Positions 55,800 through 64,000 of a DNA stretch of 64,000 nucleotides are shown here, one piece after another. The notes below the pieces were generated by a model, which saw nothing but the letters and a program-made list of their open reading frames with translations, had not been told where the DNA came from and did no database searches. Positions within the stretch are counted from its first letter, which is position 1, and every line of letters starts with the position of its first letter. The stretch is from Undaria pinnatifida (taxonomy: Eukaryota > Sar > Phaeophyceae > Laminariales > Alariaceae), in the NCBI GenBank assembly GCA_012845835.1, contig JABAKD010000007.1:10870665-10934664 (forward strand), in the 5' to 3' direction. A program made the position numbers and the translations under genes.

Positions 55800-56600
55800 A
55801 CGTACTATTTCGTACGATACCAGGTACCATCCAGAATATATATCATACTTGATGCCGTTACCATTACACCAGTTTATGCCCACTACACTTTCTTGAGTAC
55901 AGAAAAATGCACTCCCAGCTTCCAGCTCAGTGGAGGTATAGCTCAGCAGCGCAGCGCCGTACGGTGCCTTATGGTGTCTTGCCTTGTCTGCGGTGTGGTG
56001 CTGTAGCATGCTGCGCTGTGCTTTCTTTCTAACATACAGTACGAGGTGTCGTGCAAAATATCACCAGGTACCAGTATAAATATGCGTGTTTTCGCGTCCC
56101 TTTGCCTTCTTGTTTGATGTTCCACTCTCTCGGTCGCCTTTACATGTATATTTTCCCTTGCAAATTTGTATTGCCGATGAGATTGGGGCATCGCCAACTA
56201 GCACATAGCACAGCATAGAACAATCAGCTCAACACAAAGAAGAGGTGTTTGACATCAACGAATCACGGGTGGCTTCAACGAACTCGTTGCGCCTTTCATC
56301 CCTGCCAGGCGCTCTTTGCGGTTGGTTCCCTCTATTGTCTACCATAGGTATCAACTAGCTCCTAAAACAGAATTCGCTGCACTAAGACGGCATATTGACC
56401 CTTCCGATGGGGGAACACCTTGGCAGCCTTACTGTCTCGACACTGACCAGGTGGCCAATCTTTCAAACGTTGCTATATCCGGCCTGAACAGGGTGGACAC
56501 GATTGAAAGGGAAAAAGTCCTCCCACACGGTTTCTTGCGGAGGTGCATACGGCCGTTGAGGGCACTCCAGCAACGGCCAGCCAAGTGCACACCGGTGCAC
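55800..56600. other. Gene-free stretch
   Basis: Short frames and two similar AGGTACCA-TCCAGAATATAT / CAGGTACCAGTATAAATA words. No gene. Confidence 0.35.
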
Positions 56601-56603
56601 ACA

Positions 56604-56851
56604 TGACGCTTGCTACGATAGAGGTGCACCACTTTATTTTTTGAAAGTTCCTCAATTTTGGAGCTCAATACCTCTCCAACAAAAAACTGTTTGGACAAAA
56701 ATCAAGACCGCTACAGGACGAAAACGCCCATGGTGTAGGTACACCACGAGAGTCGTCCAACAAAATAGCATGTTTCTGACGATTTTGGATTAAGGAGTCC
56801 CGTCTTGAAAAAAATGGCCAAAAAGTGCTACCTCTATCGTAGCATGGGTCA
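56604..56851 (+). mobile_element. Family A small transposon, copy 10 (intact)
   Basis: Starts TGACGCTTGCTACGATAGAG and ends CTCTATCGTAGCATGGGTCA. CACA stands directly outside both ends, and ACACAT overlaps both edges, so the exact duplication is ambiguous. Interior GACGATTTTGGATTAAGGAG and CTGACG words are typical. 248 bp, non-coding. Confidence 0.85.
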
Positions 56852-56904
56852 CACATCAATGCCGCGAGGTTAAGTACCTGGTGTGGCGTCGTGGCACGGT
56901 AGGG

Positions 56905-57165
56905 GGGCAGCAGGTTCAATCATTTCTCTCAGCTCCTAACATGAGTACATCTGTCAATATCTCACCACCCGAAACAGGACTTCGAAGGCATTCAATCGCG
57001 CAACCCTGACCACAACTTCGGCGCGCTACGAGCCCTAAACAAAAAATATAGACTATACTGTTTTTATAAGTATCAGACTATCCGGCAGTTGTTCACTTGA
57101 GGAGCTCAACCTCTCACACAAAACCTTTAGTCTAACAACTGCAACGGCCACCGTGAGATGACGCT
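56905..57165 (+). mobile_element. Family B small element, copy 7
   Basis: CTCAGCTCCTAACATGAG, AATATCTCACCACCCGAAAC, GACTTCGAAGGCATTC, CACTTGAGGAGCTCAACC and AACTGCAACGGCCACCGTGA in family order, about 55 bp after family A copy 10. Confidence 0.7.
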
Positions 57166-57314
57166 ATCATCACAACACTCTTTCGCAACACTATATCACA
57201 CATGAGCTTCGACATGAATGATCTTTTCATATCGGGTGTACCAGCTGACGTGAAGAAATGTTTAGAATAATGGATGTATTTCTCGATGTTATTTCACAAC
57301 TAAAAGCGTGCAAA

Positions 57315-57510
57315 GCCTTGACATGCCGTCCGTCGCGCATAGTCAATCAGCCTTTCAGGTGTCCCCTGTTGACTGACGGGGTTTACTGCCAGGAAAGCGT
57401 AACTAAAACGAATATCACCCTCACCGGTTTTTCAGGGAGCCAAACAGGCGAGATACTGTAAAATCCGGCAAACGAAAAAAGAAACGTCCCCGTCATTCTT
57501 TCCATTCGTA
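57315..57510 (+). repeat. Family H direct repeat, unit 1
   Basis: GTCAATCAGCCTTTCAG, TTGACTGACGGGGTTTACTG, ACCGGTTTTTCAGGGAG, GGCGAGATACTGTAAAA. Unit 2 is at 57990-58155 with AATCAATCAGCC, GGCGGGGTTCTGGCCAGG, ACCGGTTTTAAGAGAAGGAC and AGGAGATACTAAAAC. Confidence 0.6.
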
Positions 57511-57590
57511 CGGAAATCACATTACAGCACAAAAAAAAATCTTGATATACCAGGTGTCTCCCTCTAACATCGAAGTTTTTTTTATCGTAC

Positions 57591-57665
57591 CATGTCGACG
57601 ACACCCATGTCGACGACACCCATGTCGACGACACCCATGTCGACGACACCCGTGTCGACGAATCC
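57591..57665 (+). repeat. 15-bp tandem repeat, 5 units
   Basis: CATGTCGACGACACC repeated five times (the last with one change), then continuing open sequence to CAACCAG|GTATGT at 57701, a strong donor-like site. Frames read MSTTP repeats, VDDTH repeats or RRHPC repeats, so coding is possible but unproven. Confidence 0.9.
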
Positions 57666-57989
57666 AAGGTCAACACAAGCAACACCCGACAGGACAACCA
57701 GGTATGTTTTCGACTCCACGCCTTTCCGCTGTGCACCCAGGCAGATGCGTATTTAACGGGATCGATCCAACGGAGCATCAACGTCGAAGAGAACGACGGG
57801 CATTGGCTGTTTCTTGACACGGCCTGCTAATAAAAAAAAGAAGCTTCATCAGGTGCAATATCATTTAGAATGTATTGACTCCTGTTTTATCTTTTTGTGT
57901 GTGCCCCTCTGAGCCGGCAGTAAGTTACAACCACTTAAATTAGGATTAAGGTGACAACCAAGGACCGAATCTCTCTTTTGTTGGAGCTC

Positions 57990-58155
57990 GTAATCAATCA
58001 GCCTTTTTTCAATCCTCTGTTGTCCGGCGGGGTTCTGGCCAGGGGAGCACGAAGAAACAAACCTAACCAAAACCGGTTTTAAGAGAAGGACAGGAGATAC
58101 TAAAACCAAGTAAACGTAAGTCGAAACCACCCTGGCATTCTCCTGACTCGTACAC
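57990..58155 (+). repeat. Family H direct repeat, unit 2
   Basis: Diverged match to 57315-57510, see that entry; the two flank the 15-bp repeat. Confidence 0.55.
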
Positions 58156-58159
58156 AACT

Positions 58160-58885
58160 CACAACTCTTCGGTTACTTTTTAATTATGATATTTTTATAA
58201 AGTAAGGAGTACCACTCGGTTTCTTCTGTTTGTGTGTTCCCCGGACCCTAACGTATGCGACGGCAAACCACGCCTACTTTGTACCCGGGAGACCACGAAG
58301 GGCATAATAATCACTCCTTTTGCTTACCCCGCGTTCAGGGAAGCACCTCCTACTTTACCGGTGAGTTTTGACCTTGTAATAAGAATTGATGAGCGATGCT
58401 TTGTCGAGCTTGGCGTAGTGTTGTGCCTTCAATACCAAGCCAATTTTTAAGAGAAACAGAGTCACGGTAACGTAGTTAAACCGTTACTCCGGGGTGAGAA
58501 ACAAGGCAACAGGTAGACCGACATCATTCGTATTCGAGTAAATTTCCAAGTTTCATCTCCCATCGCCCATCTGTCCATCCCCTATTGCCCGTCTTCGCTC
58601 TTAGACCTCCAGGGAACCAGAGACGACTGCCACTTTGAGCTAGGTGACCGCGCACCACTGAACGACTTCAGCTTCCTTGCAGGTTGTTGCGGCAAGCACC
58701 AGAGATCGATGAACATGTGTATGTTCGTTATTTGTAGTTGGCACCGTGCGTATAGTCAAACAGTACAAAAAATGCTACCTTCTCTGTGTACCTGAGCACA
58801 TACAAGGTCATACTGGCTCTTTTGATGTCATTCCTGACGCGCTGGCTTCCTGGTCTTGGTCGTTTGGAGTACACGAGGCATACCA
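58160..58885. other. Gene-free stretch
   Basis: No supported exon. The frame 58232-58450 (72 codons) has no domain. Confidence 0.4.
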
Positions 58886-58889
58886 CATG

Positions 58890-59065
58890 CGATATTAACA
58901 TCTATCTGTACTAATTTATCGCCGCAGTATGGCGTTGCATCGCCAAATCATCTTGCTGCACGTGCAATGTATGTATCTGTCTCGTTGGCTTTGACAACAC
59001 AACGGGGCGCGTCTCTCTAGGAGACATTGACGAGGACACTGGTTGTGTTGGACGGACATGTGGTG
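58890..59065 (+). mobile_element. Family E dispersed repeat, copy 6
   Basis: TTGCATCGCCAAATCATCTT, CTGCACGTGCAATGTATGTA, ATCTGTCTCGTTGG and GACATTGACGAGGACACTGG in family E order. Confidence 0.6.
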
Positions 59066-59069
59066 TTGA

Positions 59070-59510
59070 AACTTCGCACTTTGACTACTAGCGAAAAACG
59101 AAACACATACCTGTTATCCAGTTTTTTTTTTTTTTTCCCTGTTTCAAAAGTATGGTGGGGCCTGGTCGACAGTGAGAACAGCTGGTTAGTACCTTGTGTT
59201 TCTTTTAGATTGCTTTTGACAGAAATAATCCTCACAATTCTGGCCTTTGGTCGACCCTTTTTTCTTCCCACAAGATGAAAACGAGGAAATGTTGAGAGCG
59301 CAAACATACCATGCACCCGCCAGGAAAGAAAGTTGAACCACCCAACCTGGGTTGGGAGAGGTACCCATACTTGGTTCCGAAAACACCACAGGGTAAGGTC
59401 ATCGCCCGCCGTTGGTGAGCACCTTTGAGTTATGGCCCCTGTATAGTTGGGTCAATATCGACAGCCGCAATGTGACGGGGGGAAGGGACGTCGGCAAGTC
59501 ATGAGGGCAT
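59070..59510. other. Gene-free stretch
   Basis: A T-run at 59120-59136 and no supported gene. Confidence 0.4.
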
Positions 59511-59516
59511 GACCCC

Positions 59517-59945
59517 GTGTACTCTCTGCAATAACAGCCCCAAGACGCCTAGAGCAACGCTGTTGCGTTCTCCGAGCGCAACGCAGTACCTTAGACAAGC
59601 CCTAAAACATAGAGTCCGTCCTGTTTGCTGCAGATCGCAAATTGATTATGTCGTTTGTGTTGGCCTTTCTGGCGTGTTTTCATTGTTCTTGATAAGTTTT
59701 TTTTCCCATGAACTACTGTGACTGTTCATTCGATATAAGGAGACGACCGCGTGTGCTCTCTAAAGCTGCAGTCAAAAGACTCCACGAGCGGGGTTGCGTG
59801 CTCCGAGTGCAACACAGAGCCGTTTAAGAACGACAGAGTACAGAATCTGCCCTGTTGCTGTAGTTCGAAATATTGAGGATATTGTGTGTGTGGTGGTCCT
59901 GACTGGCGTGTTTTCCTCCAGCATTTTGTGCTGTCAATCAATCAA
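59517..59945. repeat. About 235-bp tandem duplication
   Basis: TGTACTCTCTGCA (59517) and TGTGCTCTCTAAAGC (59752) begin the units; both continue with GTTGCGTxCTCCGAGxGCAAC, AGAGTxC, CCTGTT, GTGTTG/GTGGTC and TGGCGTGTTTTC. Units are well diverged. Confidence 0.75.
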
Positions 59946-60314
59946 TGAAATGTTCCGGCTCATTAATAGGGTATTCCCATGGCACGTCGGCTATGTTGCT
60001 GTTGCAATTGCCGCAAATTGTAAGACAACACATCCTCAATGGTGGAAGCACGGCGTCACGATTTTGAATGCGCCCCTGCCAGGCGTCGCTGCCAATAGCA
60101 GAAATTGAACAGGGATTTGCATCGTGGTTGGGGCCACAATAAGCGAGTCGACATTGTCATGAACAACTGAAACTTTTGCATCTTGAGCAATCTACGACTT
60201 GAAGCGCGTCCTATATCAGGAACCATTTATATAAAAAATACTCATGTCGAGGCTTGTGTTCGAAACGGCCGGGCCTTCCTCCTATACGCAGTTGTCAACA
60301 GCCTACCTTCGTAA

Positions 60315-61372
60315 GCTGTCGATGGCAGCCATGCTGCCATCCAGATACAGCGCGACGATGATCCGTATTGTGACACCACAGACGGCTATTCCCTCAACGG
60401 AATTGCCACTGCTGTCGCGGCAGCTATTCGCCCGGACAATAACATCTCCCAGTAAAGGAGCGCTCCTTAAACACAACATGACGACGACCCGTACTCCGAC
60501 GATACACAGGACGACGCCACACAGGACGATGCCACACAGGAAGGCGCTGCAGGGGACGGCTTCAATCTCCGGTAGTGATGCCGTGGAGGCCACTGTCATG
60601 CTGAACGATTGCGTTTGTTCGGATCCCATGCAGCCTCCCGAGAGTAGCGCGACGACGACCTGTATTCTCATGAAACACAGGACGACGCCACACAGGACGA
60701 CGTCTACCGCGGTAGTGATGCCGTGGAGGCCAACACGGTCATGCCGAGCGATGGAATTCCCGAGTCTAAGGTAGCCTTCCTAGAGCAGGGCGACGGCCAC
60801 CTGTATTCCGCCACTCAAGACGACCTCACAAAAGACGACGGCACACAGGACGACTCTATCGCCGCGGTAGTAATGCCGTGCAGACCGATGGCGTTTCCGC
60901 GTCCTAGGTTGCCCACCTAGCGCAGCGTGACGACATGCACAATCCGATGACACACAGGATGATGCCACACAGGACGACGGCACGCAGGACGACTTCTACC
61001 GTGGTACTTATGCTGTGGAGGCTACTGTCATTCTGAACGATGGCATTTGCGGGTCCGAGGTTGTCACCCTAACGCGGCGTGACGACGACCCGTACTCCGA
61101 CGGCACACCAGACGACGCCACACAGCAGGACGTCTTCCCCAGCGGTGTTGGCATGCAGGCCACTGCCATGGTAAACAAGTCTTGACCACTGCTTCATCAA
61201 TAAGACGCCTGCCACAGCCAAAGCCGATGGGGGTGCCGTCATCAAAGTGAAAGGTGCCATCGCAAGAGGCGACGACCCCAACTGCGAAGATGATGACAAC
61301 TTCTTCCACGACGACGACTACGGGGTTGATGCCGACGACACTCAGAACCACGTTTTGTCGCTGCCGCTCTAA
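60315..61372 (+). pseudogene. Degenerate Asp/Thr/Gln-rich tandem-repeat coding region
   Basis: Five to six units of roughly 130-160 bp. The consensus reads AVEATVMLNDGICGSEVVTL followed by TRRDDDPYSDDTQDDATQDD. RDDD-type starts are at about 60350, 60480, 60650, 60790, 60930 and 61080. The final unit is intact in one frame (AVIKVKGAIARGDDPNCEDD, FFHDDDYGVDADDTQ, LSLPL and TAA at 61370-61372). Between units the frame is lost by small indels and stops, so either this is a decayed gene or several short exons. Acidic content recalls exon 4 of the Cys-rich gene, but there is no sequence match beyond Asp. Function unknown. Confidence 0.45.
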
Positions 61373-61374
61373 AT

Positions 61375-61719
61375 TCAGAGCTCAAGCGGATGGACATGAT
61401 CGGGAACAACTTGGTGTTTGTCGCATGAACAATGAAGGACCCACGCGGGCGTACAGCACCTCCTTTGTTGGCTGACACAGAATTGTAGACACGACAAAAG
61501 TTTCTGTAGGGAGATTCCCAGAGGTTCAATATCCTTTAAAAGCCGCTCAAGCAAGTGCCTCTGTTGCTCGGTCAAGTCCAGGAATAATTTGTGAAACGTG
61601 GAGAAATACTCTATTGCGGTTGTGATTTTCTCGAACCCAATCAAGAAATAAGCTTTAAGACATACAGCAACCATCCCCGTGGGACCTAACCTTAGCCCAC
61701 ATACCGTAGGCTTGGTCAC
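61375..61719 (-). CDS. Hypothetical ORF, 114 codons, convergent with the Asp-rich region
   Basis: The minus frame contains AYFLIGFEKITTAIEYFSTF, HKLFLDLTEQQRHLLERLLK and DIEPLGISLQKLLSCLQFCV, a plausible amphipathic helical segment, then a Cys-rich end. It stops 3 bp beyond the TAA of the Asp-rich region on the other strand. GGGCAG|GTCAGTG near its 5' side resembles a splice site. No family recognised; it may be an exon or chance. Confidence 0.35.
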   Translation of the reverse strand: MTKPTVCGLRLGPTGMVAVCLKAYFLIGFEKITTAIEYFSTFHKLFLDLTEQQRHLLERLLKDIEPLGISLQKLLSCLQFCVSQQRRCCTPAWVLHCSCDKHQVVPDHVHPLEL

Positions 61720-61724
61720 TGACC

Positions 61725-62695
61725 TGCCCGGAAAATTTGGTAGGAGAAACCAGATGTCTCGTGCATGCTGTTCGGTTCAAACGGAGCCAAACCTGCACGC
61801 TCGTGTTGCCATGGACTTTGGTTTGTAGTATATCTGTTGAGACTCGTAATTGTCGGAGTAATGAGTGCGTACCAAATTGTAGGTTGTTGCGAGAGTGGGA
61901 TACTGATCAATTGGGCGGGGGCTGAGGGAAAACGATCGTTTCAATTTCATTCTTACACTCGAGGAAGAGCAAGGTGGGTTCCGTAATACGTACAAAACAG
62001 CAGAGGTTAACCGGGGGAGATACAGTGAACATATGCCGCGCGCGTGAGGGACAACCGGCGGCTGATGCTATTGTTCCCTGGCCTAATACCGACTTCGTTT
62101 GGGGTTTTCAGATCTTCCTAGGGCTCCAGCACCTTTATGTGATCACGGACTCTAGATTTTTGACTAGAGTTAATGCGAGACCAATCAACGACTCAGTAGT
62201 CTGCGCGGTCCACAATATGTGGGCCCTTTCCGAATCGTACGCGATCAAAAGCTTGCCTCTAACGTGAGAAAGATAACAACGCATGCACATCGAACGAGTG
62301 CATATTTTGTATGAAACGGGTGTGGATTGCGGATGCGAGGGGGAGGGGTCGACTCATTGACCTAGGCTTGGAAGCAAACAGGCGCGTTGTGAGCATTGAG
62401 TAGCAGCCCTGATTTGCCAAGGCGACAGAGGAAAGTGTGCTAATCGATCACGTATAAAACTGCAGTGGGTACCGAGGGGAGAGATATATGCTACCTGGTT
62501 TGAGTTTGTGCGTCTCGCATATCCGACATAACCCTCGCCGGGGGTGGGCTAGAGGCCCGCGTTGCCCAGTAGTAGGGCACTATACATTGCGGGCGTTCGG
62601 GACTGGATTAACTTGGGAGCATCCAGTACGTTCGAAGCGACAGTGGGTGCAGGATTGGGCGATCAACCCGCTTGATTTCATCTGAGAGAAACCCG
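61725..62695. other. Gene-poor stretch
   Basis: The plus frame 61974-62267 (97 codons) is open but unrecognised. No repeats seen. Confidence 0.4.
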
Positions 62696-62699
62696 ACCT

Positions 62700-62812
62700 C
62701 CTATACATACGCTCTCTCCATATCAGGTTTTTGGGAGAGGCCTTGAGCTCGTAAAACGAGAAAACTCGGGGGGAACGTGGTGCACTTCGCTATCGTGGCA
62801 TACGCGTCAATA
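62700..62812 (-). mobile_element. Family A small transposon, copy 11 (fragment, reverse)
   Basis: ATATCAGGTTTTTGGGAGAGG, core TTTTTGGGAGAGGCCTTGAGCTC, then GTGGTGCACTTCGCTATCGT and GGCATACGCGTCA: one end and adjoining interior in reverse. A short opposite-orientation right end (CTGCCACCTCCATCGTAATG) follows at 62878-62900. Confidence 0.6.
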
Positions 62813-63039
62813 AATGATCTTCCGATTTTTCTGGCTCTACGAAGGCCATCTCTCCCAACAACACCATCCAAAAAAAACTGCCACCTCCATCGTAATGCCC
62901 GAGATGTTCTGCCTTAGCTCGCCGAACGTTTCTCGAAGCAAATCACCGGTTTTTGAAACTCTCTCCTGGTCCAATCTACTGAAGTACGATGCCCCTGGCC
63001 ACCCTGACAGGTATCGTTTTTTTCGTAGAATCGTTTTTC

Positions 63040-63262
63040 GTAACCCCCCCCCTCCCCCCCTCTGTTTCTTGGGGTCTTAGGCTTTCGGGCTGTTTTAATG
63101 GTTCGATATGGTGAATCCCCAACTGAGTGGATAGTGGCGCTGTGCCCGAGGAAATGGGCATAACGCGGTTTTTGACAGCGAGATACAGAGTCACTCATGC
63201 GAGTGACTCACACCTGGTATTGAAATAGGGGGGTACCCTCCTTTATTGTTGCCTTGATCTCT
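63040..63262 (+). mobile_element. Family F inverted-repeat element, copy 5
   Basis: Left side diverged (TTTCTTGGGGTCTTAGG, GGGCTGTTTTAATGG); right side ACAGAGTCACTCATGCGAGTG then GACTCACACC, ATTGAAATAGGGGGGTACCC and TTGTTGCCTTG. A C-run lies at 63043-63060. Confidence 0.6.
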
Positions 63263-63524
63263 ACCGATTGATAAGGTGTTGATGCTTTCAAGACAAATAT
63301 TTGAAAGGCCCTCGCTGGCGGGATGTCCCGATCTGGGACCTTGGATCTATTCTTTCCACCCATATGGTATTAGCCAGTCCGATGTCAATTGGCAGGAGCA
63401 GGACTCTAGCCGAGTGGGGGTGCAGGACTTTGTTCAGGAATCCTGGCATGTCCGAGCGCTCTTACACGTTCAATTTCATTTTTTTGATCGAATTTTGTTT
63501 GGTTAACAACGAGCAATCCCCGGT

Positions 63525-63793
63525 CGGGGGTGCAGCAGAAATTTCTTTGGCTCCTTGCATGAGGAGCTCAATATTTCACCCGTAAAATTCGATTCGAAGA
63601 AGGAATTCGCTCGGCCAACCCGACGAACACATCTATGCCTTCGTCCTAAAAACAATACAGTATGGGTGTACTCGTGAAGTTTCTTGACTATTGACTAACC
63701 GGTAGTCCCTCAATTGAAGATCTCAATCGGACGGGTGCATTATTAGTTAATCCTACAACTGCAACCCCTGCCGAACTATGTAGGGATGACTCT
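63525..63793 (+). mobile_element. Family B small element, copy 8
   Basis: GGGGGTGCAGCAGAAATTTC, GCATGAGGAGCTCAATATTT, TTCGATTCGAAGAAGG, CGGTAGTCCCTCAATTGAAG and CAACTGCAACCCCTGCCGAA in family order. Most complete right end of the family. Confidence 0.7.
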
Positions 63794-63794
63794 A

Positions 63795-64000
63795 CCAGAG
63801 CACGAGGCGCTCTTGCGACCGGGTGGAGTCGAGAAGGCTGAAGTGAGAGCCTTGACTGTTGTCGCTACGCGGGGTACTCCGTCGAGCAGAAATCGAGCGG
63901 GAACGATCTAGAGTAAGTCAGCTTCGATTAAGTATTTTTAGTGGGTGTTATGGCTAGGGTCAAGCTTCTGATTCGGTCGCCATTGATCAAGCGTTCATCG
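63795..64000. other. Gene-free right edge
   Basis: No supported feature. Confidence 0.4.

Noticed and set aside
60244-60774. 176-codon plus-strand frame
   Set aside because: Reads the Asp-rich repeat in a shifted frame (RTTPHRTTP); the conserved peptide is in the other frame.
1-64000. CRISPR arrays, rRNA genes, prokaryotic operons, riboswitches
   Set aside because: No spaced short direct repeats, rRNA motifs or bacterial gene organisation were seen; tandem repeats here have no spacers.

Overview
This window is eukaryotic nuclear DNA. There are no prokaryote-style operons. It is dominated by decayed transposable elements and short inverted-terminal-repeat elements, and the one convincing host gene is split by long spliceosomal introns. 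The retroelement types (a chromodomain-bearing Ty3/gypsy integrase and a LINE-type reverse transcriptase) and the modular Cys-rich secreted protein suggest a stramenopile alga, most likely a brown alga. That assignment is inference from recalled family resemblance, not a proof.

Layout. 1-6.1 kb: a decayed chromovirus on the minus strand (chromodomain, integrase, gag-like parts, 230-bp tandem repeats). 6.7-14.1 kb: a (GTT)n-led repeat, a LINE fragment and several small inverted-repeat elements. 14-24 kb: gene-poor DNA with short dispersed repeats and G-rich tracts. 24.4-39.1 kb: a six-exon gene on the plus strand whose introns are full of transposon relics and tandem duplications. 39-48 kb: gene-poor repeats. 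48.1-49.4 kb: a second LINE reverse transcriptase relic. 49.4-52.05 kb: a second, shorter chromovirus-derived copy in the opposite orientation to the first, with no central pol and with a small transposon inserted in it. 52-60 kb: gene-poor DNA with more small elements and duplications. 60.3-61.4 kb: a degenerate Asp/Thr/Gln-rich tandem repeat that reads like broken coding sequence. 61.4-64 kb: more small elements.

The main result is the six-exon gene at 24365-39078. The exons I assembled by eye (24365-24449, 28717-28766, 31296-31503, 34226-34491, 37138-37348, 38894-39078) sum to 1005 nt and keep one open frame across five introns, giving a predicted protein of 334 residues: signal peptide, short linker, 12-Cys module, poly-Asp module, 12-Cys module, acidic Ser/Tyr tail. 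Each 12-Cys module is itself two copies of a six-Cys repeat. I do not recognise a named family; a secreted, possibly calcium-binding matrix or cell-surface protein is inference.

At least eight dispersed repeat families were recognised by comparing parts of the window with each other. They are labelled A to J here (A, B, F: small elements with inverted ends; C, D, E, G, H, J: other dispersed repeats). Boundaries of dispersed elements are approximate.
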